This document shows positions 45,131 to 57,767 of a stretch of DNA of 64,000 nt, one piece after another. Numbering within the stretch: the first letter of the stretch is position 1; each line of letters starts with the position of its first letter. Below the pieces are notes generated by a model. That model did not search any database and was not told the DNA's origin. It saw only the letters and a list, made by a program, of their open reading frames with translations. The stretch spans positions 100,442,711 through 100,506,710 of the forward strand of contig CM060947.1 in NCBI GenBank assembly GCA_030765055.1, in the 5' to 3' direction. The stretch comes from Mantis religiosa. Taxonomy: Eukaryota > Arthropoda > Insecta > Mantodea > Mantidae. The position numbers and the translations under genes are program-made.

Positions 45131-46339
45131 CTTGGAAAATAAGCATGATAGTATCATATAAAAGAAAAGGAAGTATAAATAATAATACTAATCATTGAAG
45201 AACTAGCTAGTTATGTGTTTAAAATGGAATGATGAATTGAGCACTACTAATCTCTGTTTCATATAACCTTGCCCCGCTGACATGTATCACTGTGCGTACA
45301 CCTACCTTCCCCCTTCTAATTGACTAATGCTTTCACGTCATAGGCCATAGGCGGTGCCTTTCCGTCACATTTAAAATTGCAGTAAACGTCATAATAATTG
45401 CCAGGAAGATAGATAAAATCATACAAATAAGAATATGAAGGCATGCAAAAATACAAGTTTATAATGAAAGGCCTTTTTCACTGGGATTTTTTAAAACCAG
45501 CACACATACCTTGCAAAAATGCTTGTCTTTCATTCTTAAAAGTCGTGTCACGCCATACTTGTAGTGTGTCCTTGATTCACCCAAGTCTCGTCAAGGTGGT
45601 ATATTTTGTGACTTGTATCTCGGTACAGTCTGATTGTCCTTAAATAACGTCTTCACCAAACAGCAATATCGCCCCTGGAGTGGTAAGTTTTCCTGTTGTC
45701 TCAATTTCAAATCTTGATGCTCTTACGCACCTAACACTCACACCTGTAAGTTCACAGCACAGCTGTTCGACTTCTCTCATTGACAAAGACGGATTCTTCT
45801 ATGTGCATGCACCACTTCTTTTTTCGCCGCTTTGTAAAGGTTTTCCCTTGCGATACTTCAACGAAAAACTTGCAGTACACTCTGCCATTATACTTATAAT
45901 AAGTACACGCACAATGAACGATCAATAAAATAATTTAACTCTCGCAATCGACACAACACGCCTTCGAATGGCGATATATGACTAATCCAGTTCAAAACAA
46001 GGTCAGTGATGAAAGTCATATAAACAAATATGTCATCTTTACCGCTAAATCACGTGCTATCGTGCCATGTGAAACACGTGCTTGAGAGCAAAGGAACCTC
46101 CTCTTTACTTCGTTTAAGAATTAACATGCATTTCAGATAAATCAACTCTGTTGTGTAATCTATTTAATTCACACTGTTACGAAAATATAAATTTGACAAT
46201 TCTCTTTCAACATATAAAGATATATCGCCATGTTAAATAACAAACTAATTTTTACCGCACGACAGTCTGTACCACAACAGCAGCCAATGAGAGGTGATTA
46301 AGTCACATGGTCACGTGAGATATGGGGCAAGCTTATGTG

Positions 46340-46838
46340 AAACAAGGAATCAACCAATCGGAGTCCTGCAGTGTTGTCGTATTGCATTCCCCCTAAGTGG
46401 TGTGTGACAAGCACCAACCTAATCAATCTCTATTAAGTACTATTCGCTCTAAGATAAAAATTCAGATTTTGCCAAAACTGATCCATGTGGAAGGTAGTAA
46501 TTTAATATAACCGTAAAAACCCCACATCTTAGCTTAAATAGTTTTCCTAATATAAATAAAGCACTATTATAACAATGCATCGCAACATAAGCACTGTAAT
46601 GAATAGCATTATTGGTTTGCATGTATGTATATTTGTAATTACTCAAAACTGAAATGTAAACATTTAACATGTGATAAAAGAATTACTTTGAGTAAGCCAA
46701 GGTGTTTGTTAAATTAGAGCAAGAGGAAACAGTACACTTCCTGCTGGCCTGGCAGAACGTGTCTGGTCATATATGTTTGTTTATGAATGGTTTGTAATCT
46801 CTATTTACTCTAGAAAGTTTAAATCAGTACTATTCACA
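46340..46838 (+). repeat. interspersed repeat copy 2
   Basis: Mate of the repeat at 3898-4605 in opposite orientation. It lacks the PLE foldback that interrupts copy 1, so it serves as the empty site. 45240-46340 is GC-richer and may belong to the same element. Confidence 0.6.
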
Positions 46839-46854
46839 TATGAAATCATGACGG

Positions 46855-46975
46855 TACGTTGGCCATGGCAGCTCAAAGGTTAAAAGTAACTGGACAGAAA
46901 CCGGGAGAACCTTGGTTTAAATCCTGGCCATGGCATTGAATGTCCTGGACCAGCTCAGTATGAGATTAAAGTGAA
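46855..46975 (+). repeat. tRNA-derived SINE fragment
   Basis: GGCCATGGCAGCTCAAAGGT (A-box side), TGGTTTAAATCCTGGCCATG (B box) and CATTGAATGTCC, the same family as 41060-41190. Confidence 0.6.
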
Positions 46976-46984
46976 CAACAATAT

Positions 46985-47300
46985 ATGCTTTACAACTTGA
47001 TGAAATTACTGATTTCACTGACAATTCTCATTTAGCTTTTGTACATTACGAACACGAGAAAGAGCTTTTTGAAGACCTACTGTTTTGTAGGGAAATCTTG
47101 CATAATACTGCTGAGGATGTCTTTAAGACACTTGATGGATTTATTTCAGAGCAAGGTCTTGAATGGAAAGTTTGTGTAGGCGTAAGCACCGTCGGAGCAG
47201 CAACGATGCCTGGACACAACAATGGATTGAAAGCTCCATTTCAAGCTGTCAACCCTGAGATTAAGGGAACTCATTGCTCAATACATAGAGAGGCGCTAGC

Positions 47301-47340
<40 letters not shown>

Positions 47341-48872
47341 CCATATTTGAAGGAAACATTAGAACAGTTGGTTAAAATTGTGAACTACATTAAAGCCCAT
47401 CCTCTTAATTCACGGATATTCAAGAAACTATGTGAAGAAATGGGAAGCGAACATAAACAGCTGTTCTTGTACACATATGTTCGCTGACTTTCTTATGAAA
47501 ATGTTACTTTGCTATTTTTTGAAATACATGATGAAGTAAGGATATTTTTTGAAGAGAGCAAGCGTGAAAAGTTTCCCCTCAGCAAACGACTGTGTGACTT
47601 TGAATGGTTATGCAAAGTGGCATATCTGACTAGTATCTTCTCACACTTAAATGAACTAAACCAAAAATTGCAAGGACCAAACCAGATGTTTCTGCATTTA
47701 TGACAAAATTGAAGCCATGACAGAAAAACTTCATGTGCGGAAATTTTGTGTAGAAAAGAAATCCTTAGGCTCTTTTCCTATTTTGGAGCAATTTCTGACT
47801 TCATCAGAAGAAACTTTGCTTCAAAATTTTGAAGAAGCCATAGTAGAACACCTGAATGGCCTATCAAGAACTTTGAGGAAGTACTTTCCAGCACCAGCAG
47901 TGATCAGAATGAGTGGATAAAGTATCCTTTCCAGAAAAGACATATGCAGCATTGATACCCTTTCGGAAAAAGGACAGGACCAACTAATAGTTATTTAACA
48001 GCAAAGGATGGAAGGTTCAGGAAAATGAACTTGAAAAATGTTGGTTTCTGGGGCAGAGTGAATTTAATGAACTTGCTACCAAAGCACTTAAAGTATATTG
48101 TGCCCTTCTCACCCACCTATCTGTGCAAAAAAACATTTTCAGTGTTGTGCAACATTAAGCCATTGAAAAACAGACTTGCCAATGTAGAAACTGACAAAAT
48201 CACCAAAATTAAGCCCAGCTTAGCCGAGCTTATTCAATAAATAAAAATAAAAAACAGTTGCATTGTTCACACTAATACATTCTAAAGAACCTGTTTCAAG
48301 CTTTTTCCACACTAACTGATTTTTATGGTAATCTAATACTAACTGTTTAAATAGTCAAATGGTAGATTCAGAACATTGTGAGTAACTTTTTTATATGTAT
48401 AAAACTGGTTTCTTAACTAGGAAAATAAATTCATTTTTAAAATATGTTGTGCCTAATGTTATTAATCCTTGGGTAATCCAAGCAGTGTGGTATTTCAAAT
48501 TTTTACTGACGTAAGGCTGAAGTTAAATGAAAATCTAGTTAGGCAAACTTGTATGAAGTTTACTTCACAGTACAAAAATAATGAATTTTAATAAATACAA
48601 TTTTAAAATATATATTTTTTATTTAAAATACATTTTATTCACAATTATTCACAATTAGTTTAACTGTAATATTTTAATTTATTATTAATTTATTATTAAT
48701 ATACAAAAAATATCTTAAATTATATGTACAGTAATTATTTAAATTCCAATTATAAAATTCAACCAAATGTCGACTCGTTCATAAAACTTGAGTTGCCAAA
48801 CAATGGTGGTCCGCAAACATATTGTTAGATGATAAAGGGAGTCCTTGAGGCAAAAGAGTTTGAGAAACACTG
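46985..48872 (+). mobile_element. ZBED5-like hAT transposon relic
   Basis: Transposase pieces in order: LDEITDFTDNSHLAFVHYEH, DVFKTLDGFISEQGLEWKVC, GVSTVGAATMPGHNNGLKAP, THCSIHREALAVK, AHPLNSRIFKKLCEEMGSEH, then IHDEVRIFFEESK, KKSLGSFPILEQFLTSSEE and the dimerisation end FSPTYLCKKTFSVLCNIKPL. Stops at several points, a frame change near 47700, and a run of 34 A (47304-47337) within the ORF. GTTTGAGAAACACTG at 48858-48872 is a hAT-type terminal repeat. The left end is not found. The D of the expected GVCTDGA box is V here (STVGAA). Confidence 0.8.
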
Positions 48873-49202
48873 TTCTAGTACCCAGAAATTGAAGAGAAAG
48901 CCAGCTTTATTGAAGCCATTCCAAATCATATCATGCATCACATTCCATTCCATTGTGAAATTTCTGGGAATGCTTAACTCTAAGCTCTATATACCCTGTA
49001 CTCATTTGATCATCATTTCATTCATTGTCCAATATGACTTAGCGTTGGAGATGTTCCCTTATTTGAAAGATGAATTTCTGGTAATTCTAAGCTCTATGTA
49101 CCCTGTACTCATTTCAACATCATTTCATTTCCAAAATTGATAAAACAAAATGTTCTCATCAAACTATTAAAAGATTAATTTAAAAAAATTTTACAACTAA
49201 TT
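48873..49202. other. no gene recognised
   Basis: A CTAAGCTCTATNTACCCTGTACTCATTT stretch is repeated (48979 and 49088), period about 109; no further assignment. Confidence 0.35.
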
Positions 49203-49480
49203 ATGGCTGGCTCTATAGCTCAGTCGGTAGAGCACCTGCCTGCTGTGCGAGGGGTCCCGGTTTCGATTCCCAGCTGGAGTGGGTAATTTTCTCCAACCAA
49301 AATCATTCCCCATCTTTCCCAAGTCTGGAAGTATGAGAATGCAAATATGTCCGTGATGTAATGATTAAAATCCAAAGTACCAGCAACCCAACATCTATGA
49401 GATAACACCATCACAATATGTTCCAAAGGAGAACAGTCGTCGATGGGACCATTTCTGTCAAAGACGGGGTATAAATGGAA
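49203..49480 (+). repeat. tRNA-derived SINE
   Basis: GCTCTATAGCTCAGTCGGTA GAGCA (A box and a good D arm) and CGGTTTCGATTCCCAGCTGG (B box). Anticodon and acceptor stems do not pair, so it is not a functional tRNA gene. The body runs to the ATATATATAAAC end. Confidence 0.7.
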
Positions 49481-49739
49481 CAATATATATAAACTAATTA
49501 TGACATCTTACTTCGTCTGACAAATTGAATTGAAGTATTTCCAAAATAAACTTAAAAACAATTTGAGATCTATCTAGAAAATCATCTGTTGCAATGTTTA
49601 AATTAATCACAGGCCATGATTTTCTGAGGAGCCTTTATGTGGTAAAGATAATTTAATGAATGTTGTAAAATTCTCAAATCAAGAAGAAGAATTTTTTTAA
49701 TCAAATTCTAAGTATTGGAGACACACACATTTTATATAG

Positions 49740-50530
49740 TAAAATTGTATTTATATCTTGGTTTACCAGTTATGTAAAAGTCATCAAGAATGAGAAAATT
49801 CAAGATAATACATTTCATTTGTCATGAAAATATCTTAAACATGGTATTTTATTTTAAGTTGTTAATCCTTTATGAAACAATTAACATTTACAAAAAATTT
49901 TGAAAGACAAGGGTAGTTTATGGTGGGGAAATTTACTTGAAAATCTTTGTCACATCCTTTGAAGATGCGGAACTTAATACCAAGTTTGATATTAACTGAC
50001 TTTTTATTTTTGAGTTATGCTGTCGATGGTCACACACATAGAAGTTATTGCAAAACCTTTTTATGGGATTTAGGGTATCTCAATTCATGTATGTGTGATG
50101 AATTCATGGAATCAGATTTTGTGGGAAATACAAATATCTCTTCTCTTATGCTTGTAGTAGAAAAGTGTTATTTACAAAGTATTTCAAGAAGCTTCAAGAA
50201 ATAAAAAATCTTATGTGTGCACTTACATGACTTTGTTCTCACTCTTGTACAACATATTTTTAAAAATGCTTATTCTTCTATGTTCTTAATCTAAATAGAT
50301 AATTGTAAAAATGGCATTCTTACATATTTGCTTAGAGGTTACAATGGGAATAAGAGAATTCAGTAGTTTTAAGCAGTAGTCAAATCTTTTAAGAGTCTGT
50401 TGCTTTGTAATGGCTTTGAATTACCATTCACTTTGTATTGCCAAGCAAAAAACTGAATAATTACTTCCCATATGAGAAAAGTAAAAGTATTAAAAAATTC
50501 TGAAATAATAAAGAATATTGGAAATGCCTC
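49740..50530 (+). repeat. unclassified interspersed repeat, copy 2
   Basis: 49740-50000 matches 34150-34445 and 50270-50530 matches 33840-34080, so the halves are in the opposite order from copy 1. This suggests a longer or tandem unit. No coding potential. Confidence 0.45.
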
Positions 50531-50689
50531 ACTCCATAGAAAGTATATGCATACTTACTCAACATGTAAGTTGTTGTAGTTTTCAAATGCTAGGCTTTGG
50601 CAATGAAGCCATTAGCTCTCTTGCTCTCCAATATTGTTTTAAGTAGCATAAATGTAACCGTTTTTTAAGTGGACACCAATTTTTTGCTT

Positions 50690-51030
50690 TTAATGGTGGT
50701 CACATCATCCACTCACTTTAACCCCCAGTATGTCTGGAGGGCCACACCTGTCTTTGGTTAATGGGTCCATTGGACCTGGCCAGGAGGAGTTTTAAGGTCC
50801 ATCAGCTTTTCTCACAAGCACCAATTGTGGAACATTTGTATGCCGTGACAGGCCAGCGTATGAGGTGAAATAGCATTTCCTCTATTTCTGATGTAGTTAT
50901 ACCGCTAACGCTCGGTCCCCAGAGCCGCATTGGTAAAAGCAGGTTGCACCATGGGCAGGTTGAGGTTGGGATTTGGATAGGAGAGGTTATTGAATGCACA
51001 TCACTATCCCTTGCATCCCACATGTAAGTT
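50690..51030. repeat. GC-richer block, unclassified repeat
   Basis: Composition differs sharply from the flanks (TGTCTGGAGGGCCACACCTG, CGGTCCCCAGAGCCGCATTG). No protein or tRNA motif found. Confidence 0.3.
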
Positions 51031-51094
51031 GTTTGTTTTAATGATATCTACATCTTTTGTGTATGAATCCAAAATGAAGAGAACTTCTGAAGAC

Positions 51095-51420
51095 ATATCA
51101 AGTGGGATGGCTCAGGCAGTTTCATCTGTAGCTCGCATTCGGAAGGCCCAGGTTTGACTCCCTTGGCAGCCTGACCCATGGACTTTTTCAGGGGTTTTCC
51201 CAGATCGCCAGGTGACTGCTGGGTAGGATAATTACATCCCCCGAATTTCCTGTGCCTCCATGTCATCTCCATTGTCATTTCACATATCTCATGTGGTCTC
51301 TTTCAGGTTGGAAGTGTCAGCGGGTGTCTCGCCTTATCCTTTCTCCTGGGAATGCCCCACTTGGGGCTTAGTAGGCTTTAATGCCGAATCCCCTCTGTTA
51401 TAATCCTAATCCTAATCTGA
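51095..51420 (+). repeat. tRNA-derived SINE
   Basis: GGGATGGCTCAGGCAGTTTC (A box), CCCAGGTTTGACTCCC (B box), body with GGGGTTTTCCCAG and GGGAATGCCCCACTTGGGGC, ending in ATAATCCTAATCCTAATC, a short tandem tail of the kind SINEs carry. Confidence 0.65.
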
Positions 51421-51780
51421 GGATATTCCGAAAAATTCAAAGTATATATTTAATTTCTTATGAAAATACGTAAAACATACAATATTTTAATCAACATTTT
51501 TATATCAAAAGTTTCAAAAAAGTTTCCTAAAGGGCAATCTGGTATGTAGTAATTTTCTTGAAAATCTTTTTGTGGTATCTTGGAAAATACTACCTTAATT
51601 ATAAACTCAGGTATTTAGTAGACTTTTCCATTTATCCTGTTCATACAAACAGACTGTTTTCTAAAACCGCTTTTATTTGATTTGGAGGACCTCACAACAT
51701 ATATTTCCAGTGAAATTTTGCATCAAAGATTTTAGCCGGCTACAATATGTAAGTGGAAGAAAAGGTAAAAATGGGAGTGT
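51420..51780 (+). repeat. unclassified interspersed repeat, copy 3 (partial)
   Basis: Shares TTAATTTCTTATGAAAATA, GTAATTTTCTTGAAAATCTTTTTGT with 34250-34400 and 49820-49960. Confidence 0.4.
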
Positions 51781-52133
51781 TTCAATTCTGACTTACTTAA
51801 AATTGCTAAGTATCCAAGAAGTGCTGTTTCATCTTTTAAATTAATGCAGATCATGGTTATCAAAACACCAGCAAGAATTGGAATTGCTCACTTCCTCTTC
51901 AAGAAGAGAGATGAAAGTCCTTAAAAAATATATGCTTCATTCAAGCTCACACTACCTGGAAAATACTGGAGAGCTAATGGCTGAATTCCCGAATAACCAG
52001 CATGTTTACATTATGATGTACCTTCGAATTTTTTTTTTTTTTTTTTTTATTTGCCCCACTTCCTTTTTCTTCCATTGCAAATGTAAACAGCATGAAGATA
52101 AAATGTGATATATGTATGGGTAGCCACCATTAG

Positions 52134-52194
<61 letters not shown>

Positions 52195-53263
52195 CATGTC
52201 AAGCTTAAAAACAGTTTGTATCCTACCCACAAAAATTATTACACATATAGGTAGATGAATGTAACCTGCTGGTACCCATGCCAAACTTAAGTGTTCTGTA
52301 TCCCACCCATTCAAATTGCTGGACTGACCAGGGATTCACCAAAATTGTGAACTAGGACATCAAACTTCAAACATAGTAACTGTGAGCAGGAAAACTGGTT
52401 AAATGAAATTATTTAAAGCATTTGGTGCAATTGCAATCACGACGTTTATAATTAATATACTGGGAGTGCACTATCAAGATTCCACAGTATCAGCAAGCTA
52501 GAATGCAGAATTTCAAATAATTTCAAAATGTTACATAAAATGTAGAAGACTTATATTGAAGCATACATAGTTTGGTTATTGATGTTTTCAAATGGTTGCC
52601 ATGTCTTTAGCAAATTGTTTCTTCCACACCATTCATGTAACTGCAGTGGATGCCTAAGTTTAGTCTGTCATTCATAGTACTTTCTAAATGTTACTTGCAA
52701 TCCAAAAATATATTTGCTTCAGGAGTTTTTTTAATTCTTTCATAATTATACTAATTTTTCACCCTTAATAACAAAATGTCCACACAATATTTTAATAATT
52801 TTAATTTTAAATGTTAAATTATTTTTCAATCTGGCTCTACTCATCCAAACCTTAGCCTACACATGGCTAGTGTGCAAGAAATGACTATTTCCAATAATTT
52901 TGGTAGTTTTATACCTTAGGTCATTTCACATATATTTTGGTGCAGTGTAAAACTTTTAACTGCTTTATGGTATACCTTTCCTTTATAATTCCACTTCTTT
53001 TCCCTCTCCCAAATACCTTAATATTCTTTTTTATAACTAGATAAATAGGGATTAACAATCTGAATATTTCTTACTGTCAAGGAGCACTCTCCTTTAAGTT
53101 CTTGTATCTTTGATACATTATCACCTGGTATAATTATTCATAATTTATTGCAAGTTCTCATTTCTTCAATATCTCACTATTTCCTTTGGGACCTAATTTA
53201 ACCAGCTACTGTGAATTAAACTGGTATGGAAAAAGCAGTTTTCTGGTTTTTACTCTAGTTATG

Positions 53264-53294
<31 letters not shown>

Positions 53295-54480
53295 AAAAAA
53301 ACCTGTAGATTCCTTTCTTCCTGGATTGGACAAAGGTCCTTATATTTATTAGATTTTTCACATTTGCTTTTTCTTTGTGTAGTGGATGACTGATGGTTAT
53401 TTACCAACACTATGGTATTCACTTATTGAGCTTAGTAACATTTAACAGCTCTCCTAAACAATTTAGTATGTCTTAAATTTTAATATAATCCTAAACAAAT
53501 GGTTCTGTTAGAACATCTGTAATCATTGTTCTATTATGTTGATAGCCTTAACATACTTAAATGCTTTAGCATTTCAAAATGGCATATCTAATTCTTAAGT
53601 GTAATTGTTTATACCTTCAAGGTCAGTACCTTCCCAAACCTTGAGTTTTAAACAAATTCTTAAACAGGTGTGATGCTGAAAGTTTTTAGTTATTAGAACT
53701 TCCACTCAGCAAAGCAAATGTTTGGGCTGCCAGTTAATCTAATGGTGACTTATAAAGATCATCCCTGGGTTATTTATAGTGTCATTTGATGTGAAGTTGA
53801 ATTTAGAGATTAAACTATTTTCTGCAGGAATTTCAAAAGTTCATAATTCAGTTCTCAAATCTTTTAGATTAGTCAGTCACTTTTGGAAGAAAAACACAAT
53901 ATAGAGCAAAAGGTCAAGCTAAAATCAGTCCATAACTCCCATAGAACTGAGGCTTTGAGAAAGAATCTATATCAAAAGTTCTCAACATTACAACTTCAGA
54001 ATTCTAGCATAAAGTAGCTCAAACTTTAAATTCACCAAATTATTTTGGGTAAAAAGAGGTTGAAGAATCACCTGCTAGTCACCAACATTCAAAAACTGAG
54101 TTATTAGGTCCTCAAAAGACGTGCAGTAGTTTGTACTTAACATTAATTCATTGTCCATAATTTAAGATTTTATTTTAACTCCACATATTTAAAATTTGTA
54201 ATATTTTCTTAAAATTTTATGATCAAGAGATTCCTGGCTGATTAAGTTTTTGTGTTGATTTTATTATCTTCCTCTGCATTCTAATTTTCTCTCAACTTTA
54301 GCCACATTTCTATACAGGTAAGTCTTCTCACCCTGTGGTTGGGAAACAAGGCAACCCAACATTAAAATGTATAAGTAGGTAATTTGTTTTCATGGAATTC
54401 ACGTAACTAAACTAAGTGAAATGACACTTTCAAGCCAAACTATCACTTCTCATCAAATTTACTAAACATATAAGATTCTT
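51781..54480. other. no gene recognised; (TA)n at 52137-52188 and poly(T) at 53263-53290
   Basis: Long AT-rich intron stretch. 52825-52900 repeats part of 19130-19200 (CTGGCTCTAC, GGCTAGTGTG). Nothing else assigned. Confidence 0.4.
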
Positions 54481-54485
54481 TCAAG

Positions 54486-54556
54486 TAGCAGTATTTGAAC
54501 CTGAGACCTTCAACACTGAAGGCCAACATGCACACTGTTGCACTACTAGAGCAAGT
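54486..54556 (-). repeat. tRNA-like repeat
   Basis: On the - strand: TCTAGTAGTGCAACAGTGTG (A-box-like), GGCCTTCAGTGTTGAAGGTC and AGGTTCAAATACTG (B box). The anticodon arm CCTTCAGTGTTGAAGG pairs; the acceptor stem does not. Probably a SINE head. Confidence 0.45.
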
Positions 54557-54979
54557 CACTTCATATACAGCTGTGCAAAGCTGTAATTTTGGCCAAAATT
54601 AATACAATACAATGTAATGCATAGCCAGTAAAACCCTGGGACTGCATAACTTCTCAATCCACAGGCTGCAAAGACCCACCCTGTATAATTCCTTGTAATA
54701 CAATATCTTAAGTCATATCTTCATGTCCTTAATTTTCCTCTGACATTATTTCCTTAACTAAACATATACTCTTGAGTCTTAAACCATTGATTTTCAGCCT
54801 TATCCTATTCTCTAAATTTTTGTATAAACTCGAGCGTTTAATGATTTTGGCTTAGGTTGTATAATATTTTGTGGTGAACTTAACTAAGCACACATTTCTT
54901 TATTACTTGAGATCTTTTAAAATGAGTGGAGATGTATATAAATAGATATTAACTGGAGGTTTAAAATTGACATAGCTAT

Positions 54980-55380
54980 AAGGCACAATGTTGCTGAAGG
55001 AAACAGCATCGCTTAAAGCGATACCGGTTACCCCGTATGTCTTGCGGTCATTACCGGTAACCACATGATCCCCATTCCAGCATAAACTAAATTACAGCTA
55101 TCCAAAATTTATTCTGGAAAACTCAAAATTATACTTATCTTCTTCCAAGTTAATTAACTAATCCACCAGCGGTGCATGCTGTCTGTAGCACCCGGTTCAT
55201 CCTTCCCTGAGGAGCAACAAGCTACCTCCCTTCTCTACACCCACTTAATTTACACCCGTCATCCTGCAACTTGCACATCCCGCCACTACGTGGTAAAGCT
55301 CTTCCCAGAGCAGGTACACGATTTGACCACCCTTCGGGCTGTTCCAAACAGCCTGCCAGCCTGGAATTGAATTGAAATTG
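54980..55380. repeat. GC-richer block, unclassified
   Basis: Contains ACCGGTTACCCCG and TACCGGTAACCACA in inverted arrangement (55021 and 55053) and a GCCTGCCAGCCTGGAATT end. No motif that would classify it. Confidence 0.3.
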
Positions 55381-55812
55381 AAAATATATTAAAATTGAAA
55401 CTACAACTATAAATTTCCATTCTTTCATAAAAGTTTATTAAGTTTATCAAATAACCCTAGTATTGTAATTATGTTCAACTTTGCAGATTCCATGTGCCAA
55501 TCGGAGGTTTTTGTATACCTTTGTAACTACTATATTTACAATGCATATTTAGAAACTGTGGAATGGTCTGTCCCTGTGAACCCATTGGTAACCTTATCTA
55601 CTGAAAACAGCAGGGTACAATATTACAATGACTATTTCACACACACGTCACTATCCTCGTATAGACCAATCAAATACTAGCATCTGTCAAATACCGACCA
55701 GTCGCTGATCTCTAAATCGATAATTGTACAATTATTGCTCAGCATTTATCACTATTCCTTTACTGTTGGGTATAATGATCACATGAGCAGAAAGTAGAGG
55801 TTATGATACTTT

Positions 55813-55953
55813 TATGTGTTTGGAGGAATTTAGTAACAGTGACGTCAAAATTAATCTCAGAAACTATTTGTAGTTGGTTTATTGATACTCGTCACTTACT
55901 TGTGTCGTGTAAGTGACAAGTATCAATAAACCAACTACAAATAGTTTCTGAGA
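55813..55953. mobile_element. short PLE-derived foldback copy (family C tail only)
   Basis: TGTTTGGAGGAATTTAGTAA at the left as in 4281-4457; arms AACTATTTGTAGTTGGTTTA and complement meet at CTTGTGTCG. Too short to include the hammerhead. Flanked by TTATGATACTTT (55801-55812) and TTATGTTACTTT (55954-55965), 12 bp with one mismatch. Confidence 0.7.
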
Positions 55954-55965
55954 TTATGTTACTTT

Positions 55966-56825
55966 ATTATTTTCTTATAATCAATCAGCTCCATCTGAAG
56001 GCCTTAAGACCAAAGTTGCTTTCACCAATGTTAACTTTTGCATGGCCTGTAAGAACTATTAATCTTGTATGCCATGATGTGTGAAGCTAAGTTTCGTTCA
56101 TGTGCTAATGTAGGCATATGTGATTTAGGGAATCAAAAAAGTTATTTTGTTTAAAAATTTGTTTATTCGTAATATAGACTACAAATGCCACTTGTGGTTT
56201 TAAACTTCCCTAGATAAATTCCCTCGTGAATTTATCAGGAATTTCAAAACCACTCATGCCATTACCTCTGATCAGTTATGAAGACACTGCATGCACTATA
56301 ATATCCTTAGTTCGGTTATCACATTAGTCAAATTTTTTTCATGTTAATTTTAGGACTAGATGTGCAGAACAAATATTGCATTAATATAACATATTAAATT
56401 AAATCCCTACATAAGATGGATAAGAAGCTACAACAGTATAGGCTTGTTATATATGTACCTATAAGTCATCACTTGTTCTTGATACATTTGCACAAAATTT
56501 GGGCATATCAATTGTCATTCAGTTGTTTCTGGTAATGTTATGGAAAATGTGTGGAATTTCAAGGCCAGTATATAGTAATCCAATTGTGTACATATGACCA
56601 TAGATTTGGTTTCCATACTCTTATAAAATGTGGAATGAAACAATTTCATATTTGCATTTCCATAAGATATAGATACATAAACCTTTATTAAATTGCAGAA
56701 ACTACTTAAAAATGAATTTAGTGGGCAGAGAAAGTTGGGTGAATGTAAGCATCAGATTTATAGTGAATTTGACAATAAAAGTGTAGTTAGTATATTCTGC
56801 ATATATTAATGTTTCTTATTTGCAG
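55966..56825. other. no gene recognised (intron)
   Basis: Intron sequence before the terminal SENP exon; nothing identified. Confidence 0.3.
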
Positions 56826-57350
56826 GAAAGTATTGCCTGTGAAGCAGATGCAACAGTAGAAAACACAACAGCACAATTTATTTCCAATTCAGAAACTGTG
56901 GAAGGTAGCCTTCTAATCGGTTGTACTGAAGAAGATGATTATGAGGATATGGAAACTGATGATGAGATAGAAGATTCAGTAGTTGCAGAGTTCAAAAAGA
57001 AAGAAATCAGCAAGATTATTGTGGGACCTAAATATAAGTCAAAGCAGAACAATTCAAATAGCAAAGTGGACGACATAATTAGTTTTGGTGAATATAAACA
57101 AAGTTTAGTGAATTACCCTGATACAGACAGTGATGAATCAGGTATAACAAATAATGCTGTACAAGGGAACAGTACAACTTCCACTCCTACATCAAGTTCC
57201 TCCAGTGAAATCACTCCTGGAAAAACAAATAATACTATGAAATATCTGAAGTCAAAACGAATAGAACGTCATTTGACCCGTAAAAGTGATGCAACTTCAG
57301 TTAAAAGATTAAAAATAGGAGATGACGGGGTTTCAAACAATGACAGATAA
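56826..57350 (+). CDS. SENP6/7-like SUMO protease, terminal exon with acidic tail
   Basis: Final exon after a TTATTTGCAG acceptor, in phase with the previous exon: 174 codons and a TAA at 57348-57350. The protein part is low complexity: an acidic patch (EEDDYEDMETDDEIEDSVV, residues about 38-57), a lysine-rich stretch with ISKIIVGPKYK that resembles a hydrophobic SUMO-interaction core, a Ser/Thr-rich linker (TSTPTSSSSSE) and a basic end (KSKRIERHLTRK). No catalytic residues are expected here. Vertebrate SENP6/7 tails are shorter after the protease domain, so this extension may be lineage-specific. It is assigned to the gene from strand, phase, splice acceptor, open frame and the downstream poly(A) signal; a tail alone would not be recognisable. 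Confidence 0.8.
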   Translation, partial: ESIACEADATVENTTAQFISNSETVEGSLLIGCTEEDDYEDMETDDEIEDSVVAEFKKKEISKIIVGPKYKSKQNNSNSKVDDIISFGEYKQSLVNYPDTDSDESGITNNAVQGNSTTSTPTSSSSSEITPGKTNNTMKYLKSKRIERHLTRKSDATSVKRLKIGDDGVSNNDR

Positions 57351-57381
57351 TTTATATCTGTTTGTGCTGTGGAAAATATGT

Positions 57382-57387
57382 AATAAA
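57382..57387 (+). promoter_or_regulatory. polyadenylation signal AATAAA of the SENP6/7-like gene
   Basis: Canonical AATAAA 31 bases after the TAA of the terminal exon, followed by T-rich sequence. It fits a very short 3' UTR. Further AATAAA hexamers occur downstream, but this is the first. Confidence 0.6.
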
Positions 57388-57753
57388 GACATTTTGCATC
57401 TATTTGTAGCCATATTTGAAGTTAAGTTTATTTTTTATCTGTAATAGATGACATACAGGATACATAGGTTTTCAGTATTTTTTACCTGCCTATTATACCT
57501 AACCTTTTTTCTTTTTATTAATATTGTTATAATTATTATTTTGTCTTCAAAATGTTGCAATGGAAAGTAAAGAGGGTAATGAAAATTAAGTTATTGTTAA
57601 ATGCCACTACTCCTGATTGTTTACAACATTTTTAGTTTTGGGTTATGTTTTAAGACCGCATGAAGTGATATGATCCATGGCTCAACATAACCTTAATTTG
57701 TTCCTCTCCAAAATAACGATCTCTTTGGTTGTCAAAATACAACATGGAGGCTG

Positions 57754-57767
57754 GTTACCATGGCTAC
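57754..57767. promoter_or_regulatory. X-box-like RFX site
   Basis: The sequence GTTACCATGGCTAC fits the RFX X-box pattern (two half-sites GTTACC and GGCTAC spaced by 2 bases). RFX factors drive ciliary and sensory-neuron genes in animals. It lies about 370 bases past the poly(A) signal of the SENP-like gene, so it could mark the promoter of a neighbouring gene in either direction. No ciliary gene is recognised downstream within the window. Confidence 0.35.

Noticed and set aside
46985..48240. Host ZBED5-like gene
   Set aside because: Several stops, a frame change and a poly(A) run break the frame; the end carries a hAT terminal repeat.
49203..49280. Functional tRNA gene
   Set aside because: D arm and B box are good, but the acceptor and anticodon stems do not pair, and a SINE-like body follows.
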